64,000 nucleotides of DNA from Streptococcus sanguinis (GCF_001078705.1 NZ_CDMW01000001.1:1729541-1793540), one strand, 5' to 3'. Shown: positions 1 through 9,900, counted from the stretch's first letter. Made by a program: numbers and translations. Notes: generated from the letters alone by a model not told the origin.

Positions 1-341
1 AACAGAGCGAATAATCCCTTGACTTAAACTAGAAAGGACACAAACATGAAAAAAGAAACATTCTCAGACAAGATGATTAAACGATTTTACGGTATTACCG
101 GACCTTTGGACGAGCAAAAGCGCCAACAGGCTGAGCATCTAGGAAATATAGGCTTTATTTCAAATCACGCAAACACCATACTGAACAGAGCGAATAATCC
201 CTTGACTTAAACTAGAAAGGACACAAACATGAAAAAAGAAACATTCTCAGACAAGATGATTAAACGATTTTACGGCATTACCGGACCTTTGGACGAGCAA
301 AAGCGCCAACAGGCTGAGCATCTAGGAAATATAGGCTTTAT
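1..341. repeat. 183-bp tandem duplication at the 5' end of the DUF3278 gene
   Basis: Bases 1-158 recur at 184-341 with one visible difference (T93 versus C276, a synonymous GGT/GGC change). About 25 bases separate them, so the unit is 183 bp. Each copy holds the same leader, ribosome binding site and first 37-38 codons of the gene at 229. The window starts inside the first unit, so further copies upstream cannot be excluded. The near identity points to a recent event. Confidence 0.95.
46..210 (+). pseudogene. Truncated duplicate of the DUF3278 gene start (54 codons)
   Basis: The first copy of the duplicated segment keeps an AAAGGA ribosome binding site and an ATG. It encodes the first 38 residues of the DUF3278 protein, then runs out of the repeat into about 16 unrelated residues and stops at 208-210. 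The peptide ends before the first membrane span of the full protein, so it is probably non-functional. It could still capture ribosomes upstream of the intact gene. Confidence 0.8.
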
Positions 342-771
342 CTGGCTTTTCTTTATTCTGATTTTTGGCAATGCCATCGCCTTTCCCCTAGCCTTTCGCT
401 GGCCCAAAATTATCGCTGTTGCCTATCCTATCCTGCTGGAAATCCTTATCCTCGGCTTCTGTGTCTATATAGTCATTCAAGCACGCCGCAAAGGAATTGA
501 TGACCTAGAGCTAGAACTTCAGGATGCCAAGGAAGAAAGGGCCATGAAACATGCTGGTCTCAAAGCAGGTTTCTCCTATTGGCTACTCTTTTACCCTCTC
601 TTCAGCATCATGATAGCTGTCATGGAAAAGAAAGATATCCTACAAGTTTTGCTTCAACCTAAACTTATTGTAACTGGATTAGCCGCAGGTCTTGGATTTG
701 GACTGATTATGCATTTCATTGCCAAAGGAAAGATTCGTCAAGCACAAAAAAAGGAGGAAGAAGATCTATGA
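229..771 (+). CDS. DUF3278 family membrane protein
   Basis: A 180-residue protein with a charged N-terminus (about residues 1-34), then hydrophobic stretches near 35-55, 60-84, 113-132 and 145-165, and a basic/acidic tail. I read it as a four-span membrane protein of the streptococcal DUF3278 family, whose function is not known to me. Relatives often sit beside a small HTH regulator; that neighbour would lie upstream of the window. The start ATG has AAAGGA upstream. The stop overlaps the ATG of the next gene (ATGA), so the two are translationally coupled. Its 5' part is duplicated just upstream. Confidence 0.75.
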   Translation: MKKETFSDKMIKRFYGITGPLDEQKRQQAEHLGNIGFIWLFFILIFGNAIAFPLAFRWPKIIAVAYPILLEILILGFCVYIVIQARRKGIDDLELELQDAKEERAMKHAGLKAGFSYWLLFYPLFSIMIAVMEKKDILQVLLQPKLIVTGLAAGLGFGLIMHFIAKGKIRQAQKKEEEDL

Positions 772-944
772 GACTCAATCTCAGAGAAAAAATGGATTTA
801 GGGATTCTCTCCCTCATTATTGCCATCGCTGCTTATTTCTTTTTCCGTATCACGGAACCTTGGATTTTCTGGCTCGATGTAGCAATCATCGCTAGCTGCA
901 TCTATGTAGCTCTCCGTATTTTGAAAAAACGTAAACAAGAATAA
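768..944 (+). CDS. Small two-span membrane protein
   Basis: A 58-residue ORF whose ATG overlaps the stop of the DUF3278 gene by four bases, with AAGGAGG about 20 bases upstream inside that gene. It has two hydrophobic stretches (about residues 11-27 and 33-49) around a short polar turn, and ends in KKRKQE. The overlap and the terminator directly downstream make it the last gene of the operon. I do not recognise a function; the arrangement suggests it works with the DUF3278 protein in the membrane. Confidence 0.7.
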   Translation: MRLNLREKMDLGILSLIIAIAAYFFFRITEPWIFWLDVAIIASCIYVALRILKKRKQE

Positions 945-946
945 AA

Positions 947-993
947 GAATCCCTCGACAGGAACTTTCTAGCTTCCTAGCGAGGGATTTTTTT
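947..993 (+). terminator. Intrinsic terminator after the DUF3278 operon
   Basis: AATCCCTCG pairs with CGAGGGATT, extended inward by AGGAA/TTCCT, and is followed by a T run. It ends the plus-strand operon and faces the minus-strand glycyl-tRNA synthetase operon. Confidence 0.85.
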
Positions 994-1011
994 ATTTATA
1001 TTTATATCTAC

Positions 1012-1269
1012 TTAAGACTCTGGGTCATCCAGACTACGGCCGTGAAGGCCTTTCTTGCGCTGAACTTGACGCAATTTTTCAGGCGTCACATCATTGCCAT
1101 CCTCATCAACAATCTTGATGCCTTCGATGTGATGACGAACAGAGCGACGGTAGCCTTCGATATACTCTTCACGAAGCTTGGCTTGTTCTACTTTTTCCTC
1201 AGCAGTTAGACCTTCAGCTTTTTTCTTTTTAGCTAATTCATTGATACGTTCAATTTTTTTAGGATCCAT
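1012..1269 (-). CDS. DUF896 family protein (YnzC-like)
   Basis: An 85-residue, highly charged, helical protein. It opens with a helical hairpin (residues about 4-45, including [21 protein letters not shown]) and ends with a conserved-looking tail ([20 protein letters not shown]). This is the pattern of the UPF0291/DUF896 family typified by Bacillus subtilis YnzC, whose molecular role is unknown. It lies 20 bases downstream of glyS and is probably the last gene of the T-box operon. Confidence 0.85.
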   Translation of the reverse strand: MDPKKIERINELAKKKKAEGLTAEEKVEQAKLREEYIEGYRRSVRHHIEGIKIVDEDGNDVTPEKLRQVQRKKGLHGRSLDDPES

Positions 1270-1289
1270 GATTCTACCTCTCTTACCTT

Positions 1290-3329
1290 TTATTTGGTAT
1301 TAATCTGATTAAACTGGGCCAGCTGTCCCGCTTTGGCTGTCAAAGAAGACAGGAGAGCCAGACGGTTGTTACGCACAGCCTCATCATCAGCCATAACCAT
1401 AGTATGGTCAAAGAAATCATCGATAACTGGACTGAGGGCAAAAAGTTGGTCCAGATTAGCAGCTAAGTCTGCCGTCAGCTCCACTGCTTCAATGGCGGCA
1501 GCCAAGTCTTTTTCCTCTTGATTTTCAAAGAGAGCTGGATTGACAGCGGTCTGCCCTTGGGCTTTCTCAGCAAGATTAAAGACCCGAGACAGGCTTTCCA
1601 CTGCTGACTTGAATCTAGCTTCCTGAGCTTTTTCTGCTAGAAGAGCAGCTGTTTCTACCAAATCGCGTACGACAAAGTGAGTGCTTTGAAGAACAGCCGC
1701 CACGATGTCTTTTGGAATGCTGCGATCTATCATTTTCTCAACACGAGCACGGAAGAAGTCCAGCACGGCTTCTTGATTGTCATAGCTTAGGCTATCAAAC
1801 TTGAGTTCGTAAAGTCGACCAAGAAGCTGAGCCAAGTCAATGTTCCATCCAAACTTGTCTAAGATACGCACAACACCCTGAGTCGCACGGCGCAGAGCAT
1901 AAGGATCATTGGAACCGCTTGGAATCAGTCCAACTGAGAAGAAGGACAGAATGATATCCAGCTTATCAGCCAGAGCCAAGACTGCTCCGACCTTAGTGTC
2001 AGGTAATTCGCCATCTGCTGAAGTCGGCATATAGTGCTCCCGAATGGCAGCTGCCACCGCAGCATTCTCACCAGCCAGAAGAGCATACTTCTCGCCCATG
2101 ATACCTTGCAGCTCATCAAATTCCCCAACCATACCAGTCAGCAGGTCAAACTTATAAATAGCCGCTGCACGAGCCAAATCGACTGTCTCATCAGCATCCA
2201 ATCCTGCTTCTTGCGCCAAGAGAGCAGCAATCTTGCCAGTCCGCTCCATGTGCTCTGCCAGAGAGCCAATCTTTTCGTGGAAGGTCACATTGCCAAGTTT
2301 TTCAACCAAGTCAGCAATAGCCAACTTTTGGTCTTCCCGCCAGAAGAATTCTCCATCTTCCAGACGAGCCACCAAGACTTTCTCATTTCCCTTGATGACA
2401 TTTTCCAAGTGCTCTGCATTTCCATTGCGGACAGAGATAAAGTGCGGCAAAAGTTTGCCTTCACTATCGCGCACAACAAAGTAACGCTGGTGCTCTTTCA
2501 TGGAAGTCACCAAGACTTCTTCTGGCACCTCTAAATATTTAGCATCAAAATTACCTAAGAAAGCTGTCGGATATTCCACCAGATTCAACACTTCATTGAG
2601 CAAGTCTTCATCAATCTCGATAGAAACCCCGTGCTCCTCTTCCAGTGCTCGAATCTGCTCGACAATCATATCTCCCCGCTCAAGAGGACTGGCAATGACA
2701 AACTGAGCCCGTAGGACATCTTCATAAGAATCTGCTGAAGCAATCTCCGTTTCTTGACCCAAGAAGCGGTGTCCTCGGCTAGTACGGCCGCTCTTGATGT
2801 CCAAGAAATCCAAGTCAAAGGCCTGCTCATCTAGGAGCACAGTCAAGGTGTGGACCGGGCGGATGTATTCAAAGGTATTGTTGGCCCAGTGCATGCTGAC
2901 AGGGAAGGTCAGGGCTTGCAGAACTTCTGTCACTGCTGGGATGATTTCCTCAACCGGGCGGCCGACCTCTTCCTTGGTCACATAGACATATTCTTCCCCC
3001 TTGATTTCGCGGAAAGTAATGTCCTCAACCGTCAAGCCCTTGCCACGGACAAAGCCTTCTGCAGCCTTGGTAAAGTTGCCATCTGCATCCAGAGCAATTT
3101 TCTTAGAAGGGCCTTTGAAATCTTCGGTCAAATCAGACTGCTTGTCCGCCAAGCCAACCACGCGCACCGCCAAACGACGAGGCGTAGAGAACATTTCAAT
3201 TTTCTCAAAGGTCAGACGATGGTCTGCCAGGAAGGCTCCCATCTTGTCGCGCAGCTGCTTCATGCTCGGTGTCACAACATAGGCTGGCATTTCCTCCAAG
3301 CCTAATTCAACTAATAAATTTTTTACCAT
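1290..3329 (-). CDS. glyS: Glycyl-tRNA synthetase beta subunit
   Basis: A 679-residue protein, full length for the bacterial beta subunit. With GlyQ it forms the heterotetrameric class II enzyme that charges tRNAGly in the cytoplasm. The N-terminus ([21 protein letters not shown]) and the GREDIATE-like body with a C-terminal anticodon-binding (DALR-like) region match the family. The beta subunit supplies tRNA recognition. It starts two bases after the glyQ stop, so the two are translationally coupled. Control is expected from the T-box leader upstream of the operon. Confidence 0.97.
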   Translation of the reverse strand: MVKNLLVELGLEEMPAYVVTPSMKQLRDKMGAFLADHRLTFEKIEMFSTPRRLAVRVVGLADKQSDLTEDFKGPSKKIALDADGNFTKAAEGFVRGKGLTVEDITFREIKGEEYVYVTKEEVGRPVEEIIPAVTEVLQALTFPVSMHWANNTFEYIRPVHTLTVLLDEQAFDLDFLDIKSGRTSRGHRFLGQETEIASADSYEDVLRAQFVIASPLERGDMIVEQIRALEEEHGVSIEIDEDLLNEVLNLVEYPTAFLGNFDAKYLEVPEEVLVTSMKEHQRYFVVRDSEGKLLPHFISVRNGNAEHLENVIKGNEKVLVARLEDGEFFWREDQKLAIADLVEKLGNVTFHEKIGSLAEHMERTGKIAALLAQEAGLDADETVDLARAAAIYKFDLLTGMVGEFDELQGIMGEKYALLAGENAAVAAAIREHYMPTSADGELPDTKVGAVLALADKLDIILSFFSVGLIPSGSNDPYALRRATQGVVRILDKFGWNIDLAQLLGRLYELKFDSLSYDNQEAVLDFFRARVEKMIDRSIPKDIVAAVLQSTHFVVRDLVETAALLAEKAQEARFKSAVESLSRVFNLAEKAQGQTAVNPALFENQEEKDLAAAIEAVELTADLAANLDQLFALSPVIDDFFDHTMVMADDEAVRNNRLALLSSLTAKAGQLAQFNQINTK

Positions 3330-3331
3330 GA

Positions 3332-4249
3332 TTATTCTCCCTCCTCTGCCAAGAGTTTCTCGCGAGTCTCTGCATCCAAAAGCGGATAACCCAGACGCTT
3401 GCGCTCAGCCACAAAGGTCTTGGCCACAACACGCGCTAAATTCCGAATACGAGCAATGTAACCAGCCCGCTCTGTCACAGATACGGCTCCACGCGCATCC
3501 AAGAGGTTAAAAGTATGCGAGCATTTGAGAACATAGTCATAGGCTGGGTGCACCAGATGCTCGTCCAGACAGCGCTTAGCTTCCGCTTCAAACTTCTCAA
3601 AATTCCCCAAGAGCAAGTCTTGGTCGCTGACCTCAAAACTGTACTTAGAATGCTCATACTCAGGATGAGTGAAAATTTCACCGTACTTAACACCATCAGC
3701 CCACTCAATGTCGTAAACTGAGTCCACTTCTTGGATATAAGAAGCCAGACGCTCCAGACCATAAGTCACCTCAGCTGTCACCGGTTGAGTTGGTAGACCT
3801 CCGACCTGCTGGAAGTAGGTGAACTGAGTAATTTCCATACCATCCAGCCAAACTTCCCAGCCCAGACCAGCCGAGCCAGTTGATGGATTTTCCCAGTTAT
3901 CCTCAACAAAGCGGATATCGTGCTCCAGCGGATTAATCCCCAAGAGCTCCAAAGACTGCAAGTAAAGTTCTTGGATATTGCTTGGCGATGGCTTCATAAC
4001 CACCTGAAATTGATGGTGCTGATAGAGACGGTTAGGATTTTCCCCATAACGGCCATCTGCTGGCCGGCGAGACGGCTCTACATAGGCCGCATTCCAAGGC
4101 TCTGGCCCAATAGCCCGCAGGAAGGTATAGGGGCTCATCGTTCCCGCCCCCTTCTCATTATCATAAGCCTGCATGAGCATACAGCCCTGATCATTCCAGA
4201 ACTGCTGTAAAGTCAAGATAATTTCTTGAAATGTTAACTTTTTAGACAT
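3332..4249 (-). CDS. glyQ: Glycyl-tRNA synthetase alpha subunit
   Basis: A 305-residue protein, the usual length for GlyQ, which carries the class II aminoacylation core that activates glycine. Recognisable sequence includes [19 protein letters not shown] at the N-terminus, the [15 protein letters not shown] segment (class II motif 2 region) and the [20 protein letters not shown] segment. AAAGGAG lies upstream of the ATG. It follows the HExxH-protein gene by about 20 bases and overlaps regulation with it. Confidence 0.98.
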   Translation of the reverse strand: MSKKLTFQEIILTLQQFWNDQGCMLMQAYDNEKGAGTMSPYTFLRAIGPEPWNAAYVEPSRRPADGRYGENPNRLYQHHQFQVVMKPSPSNIQELYLQSLELLGINPLEHDIRFVEDNWENPSTGSAGLGWEVWLDGMEITQFTYFQQVGGLPTQPVTAEVTYGLERLASYIQEVDSVYDIEWADGVKYGEIFTHPEYEHSKYSFEVSDQDLLLGNFEKFEAEAKRCLDEHLVHPAYDYVLKCSHTFNLLDARGAVSVTERAGYIARIRNLARVVAKTFVAERKRLGYPLLDAETREKLLAEEGE

Positions 4250-4269
4250 TTGTTACTCCTTTAGTTTGT

Positions 4270-5031
4270 TTATATCTCTTTGTCTATTATTTTCTGTTCT
4301 ATGAACCAATCCAACAAGGAAATTGTTTTATCTGTGTTTGCCCACCGATGATAAGAATCAAAGACCGCTTGCACACTGCCTAGATTTTCTACTAGCTTGT
4401 CAACTGTCAAAAAACTGCGCCAGTATTCGTAAAAAATACTAGCATAATTCCCTTGATAAGTTGAAGAGCCGAAATCATTCAATGAGTGCCAACCGTGCTT
4501 TTTCTGAAAGAGCTCAACAAGAGACTGATTACAGGCCTTTTCCGTTTGAAATCCCTCATCTGTAAAGAAATACTTGCGGCTAATATACTCAGCCATCCCT
4601 TCTTCAAACCAGATATAGGCACCGTATCCATCAAAATCATCTGAAAAATGCTCCGACCAATGAGCTAACTCATGGCCCACAATCTGCAAGAGAGAATTTT
4701 CAGACAAAGACTGATAGTGGTTTGCTATTGCTTGAGTTTGGTGAGAGGACTCGTAATTCTCTAACTGAAGGAGATACAAATCTTTCCAAATCGGCAACTC
4801 GGGAGTCATAACCATCCGCTTATCATTTGTATAAGCCGGCACAGGAATTTCACGAATGATCTGCGTAGCAGAATCAAAATCGGACCAAATGATGGCTTGC
4901 GGCAAGTCATAAACCGCAAACTCGTCTTTTAAAAAAGCCAGATAATCCTGCAACTTTGCGGCATTCTTTGCAACGAAATCTCGAAAAGCTACTAATTGAT
5001 TCTCATCTTTTACAAGATAAAGGTTCTCCAT
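4270..5031 (-). CDS. HExxH zincin-like protein of unknown function
   Basis: A 253-residue protein without a signal peptide or membrane span. HELAH at residues 120-124 followed by FEEGMAEY at 142-149 gives HExxH-x19-E with the Glu just before Gly, like the zinc site of gluzincin metallopeptidases. I infer a cytoplasmic zinc-dependent peptidase-like fold; activity and substrate are unknown. It is the first gene after the glycine T-box leader and stands directly upstream of glyQ, so it would be induced with glycyl-tRNA synthetase when tRNAGly is uncharged. That placement is the odd point. Could also be an inactive relative. Confidence 0.7.
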   Translation of the reverse strand: MENLYLVKDENQLVAFRDFVAKNAAKLQDYLAFLKDEFAVYDLPQAIIWSDFDSATQIIREIPVPAYTNDKRMVMTPELPIWKDLYLLQLENYESSHQTQAIANHYQSLSENSLLQIVGHELAHWSEHFSDDFDGYGAYIWFEEGMAEYISRKYFFTDEGFQTEKACNQSLVELFQKKHGWHSLNDFGSSTYQGNYASIFYEYWRSFLTVDKLVENLGSVQAVFDSYHRWANTDKTISLLDWFIEQKIIDKEI

Positions 5032-5064
5032 GAATCTCCTTTCTTTCGAACAATAGACTCAGTA

Positions 5065-5250
5065 CGCAAAAGAACCACATCCGACACTCCTAGGCTATTT
5101 ACCTAGGGGCGTCAAGACGCGGTTCCACCCTAATTTATTACTTCATTACTTTAAAAATGTTAACCGAAAGCGCCATCTGCACTGCTTCCCTATCCGGCTC
5201 ACACTATCCCGAACTCGCTAAAAAGTAGACAATGAGAATTCTTTCTAAAA
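5065..5250 (-). promoter_or_regulatory. T-box leader (tRNAGly-sensing) of the glyQS operon
   Basis: On the minus strand the leader carries the T-box core GGGTGGAACCGCG (5118-5130). That core can pair into a long terminator stem (about 5069-5124) with a CCTAGG-capped inner helix followed by TTCTTTT, so antiterminator and terminator are mutually exclusive. GGC within ATGGCGC near 5190 is a possible glycine specifier codon; the assignment to glycine rests mainly on glyQS downstream. Confidence 0.88.
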
Positions 5251-5253
5251 AAG

Positions 5254-5282
5254 ATTATAGCAGAAAATAGGACCAATGTAAA
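5254..5282 (-). promoter_or_regulatory. Promoter of the T-box/glyQS operon
   Basis: Minus strand TTTACA, 17-base spacer, TATAAT, just upstream of the T-box leader. This is a near-consensus vegetative promoter. Confidence 0.85.
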
Positions 5283-5291
5283 ATACTTATC

Positions 5292-5326
5292 GAAAAATCC
5301 CTCAAGTTTCAACTTAAGGGATTTTA
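5292..5326 (-). terminator. Terminator of the subtilisin-like protease gene
   Basis: AAAATCCCTTAAGTT pairs with AACTTGAGGGATTTT, followed by a T run on the minus strand. It lies about 20 bases after the protease stop codon and just upstream of the glyQS promoter. Confidence 0.85.
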
Positions 5327-5343
5327 ACTCACTTGAAAACCAA

Positions 5344-8300
5344 TTAGGCTTGTCTAGGTTTTTTCGGTCTTACGACTCTTGGCTTTCTGCCATCGAGTTT
5401 TCTTTTTGCCTCTCTGAGGTTGGTAATGGCTGCTTTGACATCTTCCTGGCTGGCACCTGGATCCGCCAAGACTGCCTTTGCCTCAGCATAGGCCTCTAGA
5501 TAAGCCGCCTTAACCGCGTCAGTCGCATAGATAAACTTATTGCTGATGGCTTGGTAATGCACCTCATCATCGACTATCTTCTTGAGATTGGTAAAGTTAG
5601 TCGCCTTGCCATCCAGCTTCTTCTCGGCTGTAGCTAGCTGAGCGATCGCTGTATCAATTTGCTCCTGTGTCACCTTGTCCTGCACCAAGAGCAGAGCCAC
5701 TGCTTGGAAGGCCTTGTCATAAGCGCGACGAGTTCTATCCTTAGCATTGGCATAAGCTCCTGTCTTAGTAGTAGCTGCATAAGCTTCCACAGCCGCCTTA
5801 ACTGCAGCGATATCAGAGTCCTTGCCGTCTAGATCAGCAGATGCTGTTTCAAGCTTACTTCTTACGGCATCAACTTGCGCTTGGGTCAGCTTGCTTGTCA
5901 AAGCGTCCTTGGCTGCCTGATATGCTTGGTCGAAGGCTGTGCGCTTCGCTGCAGAAGCATTGTAATACTGAGCAGTGCCGACCAGACTAGACTGCTGATT
6001 GACAGCTGCCAGCAAGCCTGACTTGACGATAACTCCCAGCTTCAGCAGGTTATTCTTACCTTCTTTGACCTCAACAGTCGGCTCAGTTTCCCAAAGCTCG
6101 TAGCCAGTCGGTAGGTTGACAAAGACAGAGTAGAATCCAGATGCTACAGATCTTCCGAAGGCATGCTTGCCAAACAGTTCTGCTGGAAGCGTATAAGCAT
6201 CGCCATTATTATTCTTGAGAACCACTTGGGTATTCTTCGGAACAGCTTGATCAAAGGCAACGCTGACCGGTGCAAAGACCAGCTTCTTAACTAGAAATTC
6301 AATCGTCTTAAAGCTATCTTGGGCTGTCAGCTCAAATTCCTGAGTCAGAGCGCTGTAGAAACGAAGCTCATCCTTATCATAAGTAAAGATCTCAGCTGTG
6401 TAGCGTCCAAACGGCAGAGCATTGATTTGCTTGCCTTTGTCCAGTTCGACATATTTGCCCTTGCTGTCCTTGATCCGATAGACAAAGGTCGAATGCACAT
6501 CTTGACGCGTATTGGCATCCACCAGAGCGACACGGATGCGCCCATCATTTTCAGCACTGACTAGCTCTGACAAAGCTATGGCATCACGGTTACCCGCATA
6601 GTCCTCTACCACATAGAAGATCTTAGACTTGTCCACTCCTTTTGGCAAGGTGTAGCTGCCATCCGCATTGGCTGAGATGTAAACCCGACGCTCGTAATCA
6701 CGCTCAATGCCAAAATCATCCACGGCCTTATAGGTCTCTTTCCCTTTTTCATCTGCCTGCAGATAGAAGACCTGTTCTCTCAAAATACCTCCGTTTCCAA
6801 CATCTTTTGGCTTGCGAGCTGTAAAGATTTCTGCGCCATCCTTGGTACTGATATAGCCTGAGCTAATCAAAGGCTTCTGGGTATCGATCTGCAGCTTAAA
6901 GGTAATCTGCTGCTCTTTAGCACCTGGTACATCTGGTGTATAGCGAACCACATAGGTATAGAGGCCATCTTCCAGCTTCTCACCCTTGCTATCACGACCA
7001 TCCCAGTATGTATCTTCTAGTAGGTAGGACTTAGGATTGTCTGACTGACCACTATAATAGTTCTTGCGGCCTTCTCTAATCGTGCTGCTCTGCCAGATTG
7101 GGAAGCGATAGTCCGTATCATCTGCCGTATAGACACTAGCTGTCAGATTATTGATATTGCGATAGAGAACTGTCCGATACTGGATGCTGTCCTGATTGCC
7201 ATCTCCATTAGGTGAGAAGGCCAGACGAATCTTGCCATCCGCTCCCAGCTGCAGCACATGCTTACCATCCGCATTTTCTGCAGTTCCCAGTACAATTGAG
7301 CTGCGAGCAGCTGTTCGACCGGTAGAGTAGAGTGTATCATTTGACTCTGTCACAAGGGAAGAGACATTGTTATCAGACAGGATACTCTTGTCCTCTGGCA
7401 CTGGGTAATAGAAGCCTGACTTGCCTTCTTGGACCAGATCATAGATTGGTTTTTCTACCGCTGGCAGATCTTGGAATTGCCCACGGAAGCCCATAAATGG
7501 CAGACTAACAACATCGCCGTCATCTGCTGGATCGACAAAGCGGACAAAGCCTTCTAAGAAATAGCCGTTCGGCATCTGCTTGATTAACTCTTCCGCAAAC
7601 TTAGCAGTATTTACCTTGACCGTCACTTTCTGGCTGCTGTGAGCCTTAACGGTGACTTCTGGCCAAACCGTTTCGGTTAGTTTGCGAGGTGTCAGGGTAA
7701 AGTAGCCATCCTTGACTCCGTCCGTATTGGTATTGACAATCATCTTCAAGGTCCGGTCCTTATCAGTAATATTATGAACCGTAACGTCAAAGGTGAAGCT
7801 ATCTTCTACATTGCCCAGAGAAACGCTAGGATATTGGTTATCTCCTGTCACATAGAGGCCGGTAGAAACAGCTGCTGCCGTATCTACGATACCAGCACCC
7901 TGCTGACGCGGAGAGGTGTAGACACCAGTTTCTTTGTTGACGTGCAGCTTAGCAGTTGACATGATGAGGGCTTTGACCAAATCGGCATTCTGGGCAGGTG
8001 TTAAGTCTGGATAATGCTGAAGGAGATATTCCTTGACCAGAGCTGCTACACCAGCTACATGAGGCGTAGCCATACTGGTTCCCTTCATAGAGCCATAGGT
8101 ATTGTCATTAAGCGAAGAGTAAATATCGCCACCTGGTGCTGTCACATCAGGCTTGAGCAAGCCATCTGTCGTAACGCCCCAACTAGAGAAGTCAGACAGA
8201 CTACCAGCTCCTGGATGCGGCCGATTGACCTTAAGACCATTAAAGACTACCTTGTAATTACCAGCTGCCAAAGCCTCTCCATATTCCTTACTAATAAAGG

Positions 8301-9864
8301 CTGACGGAACCTTTTTAGATTCACTGTCTAGGCTCATCGTTAGGTTAGCTCCGTCGACATTATTGTAGATCAGAGCACCAACAGCACCATGGCTAATGGC
8401 ATTTCTAACTTTTTCAGCAAAGGTAAAGGAACCACGCTGGATAAGAGCCAGCTTACCTGTCAGATCCTTACCAGCAAAGTCCTCTTCACGGCCAAGACCA
8501 ACATGAACATACTCATATTCCTTGCCCTTTTCAAAGGTTGCATTTGTCTCACCCATGGAGTAGCTGAAATGACCGTTCAAAAGCTTATCATTCTTTTCCA
8601 GACCACGCACTTCCATGACTTCCTCTGTCAGAACAGTATTATTGACAGAAGCGACTGAGATAGAGCTTTCTGCTGTTGAAGGACTGCCAACTAGACCATA
8701 GTCTGGATTTTCAACCAGCGGTTTAGAGTATTCACTTCCGAAGGTGTTGTCATTACCCGCAGCAATGATCACGCTCACCCCCTTGGCCCGAGCGCGCTCA
8801 ATAGCGGCCTGCAGACTAGGGCTGACATCAACCGTTGAACCTGTTGCTGAGCCCAGACTCATATTGATGGTATCAGCTCCCAAAGCCACCGCATCATCAA
8901 TGGCTTTGATATAGATAGCGTCGCTTGTTGTGCGTTGACGGTCTGAGAAGACCCGCATAAACATAACTTGTGCTTCTGGCGCAACACCATAGACATACTC
9001 ATCATTAGGAGCTTTCTTGTTGGGATTTCCCGCTGTAATCCCTGTTACGTGCATACCATGTGAGTAACTGTTCTTTTCCTTGATATTGTCATCACCGTCG
9101 ATATAGTTATAGGCATAGACAACCTTGCTGTTGTACCACTTCCCGTAGTCAATACCGGCCTTTTTCTTAGCCTCTTCAAGAGCTGCCTCTGTCTGATACT
9201 TAGCCTTTGACGGGTCAGAGATCTTCAGAACCTCATGATGGACATCCAGACCTGAGTCGATAATGGCTACCACACGGCCTTGACCTTTATAACCCTGTGA
9301 CCAGGTCTGAGGGACCTTGATAATCTCATTGGTACTGATGCTGCTTGGCTTAGCATCGCGAGAAGTTGGTGACTCTGCTACTGCATCAGGATTAGCAGCA
9401 GGCTTTTCTGAGTTTGCGGCTGTCGGAGACTCTACAGTCGAACTAGCTGGAGCTGTCGGCTTGGTCTCTGTGGCAGATGGCTGAGTTACCTTCTCAGCAC
9501 TTGAAGAAGCCTGTTCTGATGAAGAAGTCGCTCCTTTTTCTACAGGAGCTGCGGCTGCTTCCTTAGCCTCTGCCGTAGAAGGCTGGCTAGAATTCTCTGT
9601 ACTTGAAGTAGCCGATTCAGAAGAAGCTGGCGTTGCTTTCTCCACAGGTGCTTGAGTTGCCGGCTGACTCTCAGGTGTTGCTGCTTGAGAAGCAGACTCA
9701 GTCGCTGATACCACAGCAGCAGTCGTCTGAACTTGCCCTGATGAACTAGTGGTCGCCTGCTCATCTGCCTGAGCCTGTCCCGCACCAAAAACCAGAGCAG
9801 TTCCCAACAGAACAGAAGCCAAACCGAACTTGTATTTACGGAGTGAAAAACGTTGTCTTTGCAT
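5344..9864 (-). CDS. Secreted subtilisin-like cell-envelope protease (lactocepin/C5a-peptidase family)
   Basis: A 1506-residue S8 protease. It has a YSIRK-type signal peptide (FSLRKYKFGLAS, cleavage near residue 33) and a Ser/Ala/Thr/Pro-rich linker to about 175. The catalytic domain has Asp203 (IIDSGLD), His269 (HGMHVTG), oxyanion Asn371 (AAGNDN) and Ser597 (GTSMATPHVAG), with a PA domain inserted near 430-540. Fn3-like domains follow, then an FSPNGDG segment, Ig-like regions and about three FIVAR-type helical repeats (about 1290-1490). Family members degrade host or milk proteins at the cell surface. Oddly, there is no LPXTG motif or membrane anchor: it ends in a short basic tail (RPKKPRQA) before its own terminator. 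It is a single-gene unit. Confidence 0.92.
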   Translation of the reverse strand: MQRQRFSLRKYKFGLASVLLGTALVFGAGQAQADEQATTSSSGQVQTTAAVVSATESASQAATPESQPATQAPVEKATPASSESATSSTENSSQPSTAEAKEAAAAPVEKGATSSSEQASSSAEKVTQPSATETKPTAPASSTVESPTAANSEKPAANPDAVAESPTSRDAKPSSISTNEIIKVPQTWSQGYKGQGRVVAIIDSGLDVHHEVLKISDPSKAKYQTEAALEEAKKKAGIDYGKWYNSKVVYAYNYIDGDDNIKEKNSYSHGMHVTGITAGNPNKKAPNDEYVYGVAPEAQVMFMRVFSDRQRTTSDAIYIKAIDDAVALGADTINMSLGSATGSTVDVSPSLQAAIERARAKGVSVIIAAGNDNTFGSEYSKPLVENPDYGLVGSPSTAESSISVASVNNTVLTEEVMEVRGLEKNDKLLNGHFSYSMGETNATFEKGKEYEYVHVGLGREEDFAGKDLTGKLALIQRGSFTFAEKVRNAISHGAVGALIYNNVDGANLTMSLDSESKKVPSAFISKEYGEALAAGNYKVVFNGLKVNRPHPGAGSLSDFSSWGVTTDGLLKPDVTAPGGDIYSSLNDNTYGSMKGTSMATPHVAGVAALVKEYLLQHYPDLTPAQNADLVKALIMSTAKLHVNKETGVYTSPRQQGAGIVDTAAAVSTGLYVTGDNQYPSVSLGNVEDSFTFDVTVHNITDKDRTLKMIVNTNTDGVKDGYFTLTPRKLTETVWPEVTVKAHSSQKVTVKVNTAKFAEELIKQMPNGYFLEGFVRFVDPADDGDVVSLPFMGFRGQFQDLPAVEKPIYDLVQEGKSGFYYPVPEDKSILSDNNVSSLVTESNDTLYSTGRTAARSSIVLGTAENADGKHVLQLGADGKIRLAFSPNGDGNQDSIQYRTVLYRNINNLTASVYTADDTDYRFPIWQSSTIREGRKNYYSGQSDNPKSYLLEDTYWDGRDSKGEKLEDGLYTYVVRYTPDVPGAKEQQITFKLQIDTQKPLISSGYISTKDGAEIFTARKPKDVGNGGILREQVFYLQADEKGKETYKAVDDFGIERDYERRVYISANADGSYTLPKGVDKSKIFYVVEDYAGNRDAIALSELVSAENDGRIRVALVDANTRQDVHSTFVYRIKDSKGKYVELDKGKQINALPFGRYTAEIFTYDKDELRFYSALTQEFELTAQDSFKTIEFLVKKLVFAPVSVAFDQAVPKNTQVVLKNNNGDAYTLPAELFGKHAFGRSVASGFYSVFVNLPTGYELWETEPTVEVKEGKNNLLKLGVIVKSGLLAAVNQQSSLVGTAQYYNASAAKRTAFDQAYQAAKDALTSKLTQAQVDAVRSKLETASADLDGKDSDIAAVKAAVEAYAATTKTGAYANAKDRTRRAYDKAFQAVALLLVQDKVTQEQIDTAIAQLATAEKKLDGKATNFTNLKKIVDDEVHYQAISNKFIYATDAVKAAYLEAYAEAKAVLADPGASQEDVKAAITNLREAKRKLDGRKPRVVRPKKPRQA

Positions 9865-9894
9865 AGAAGTCTCCTTACTTTATTTATAAACCAT

Positions 9895-9900
9895 ATTATA
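9895..9900 (-). promoter_or_regulatory. Likely -10 element of the protease gene
   Basis: TATAAT on the minus strand about 30 bases before the protease ATG; the -35 match at 17 bases (TGAATT) is weak, so activator control is possible. The rest of 9901-10050 is AT-rich and contains GTTCT/AGAAC half-sites near 9965-9980, but I see no gene. Confidence 0.45.
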
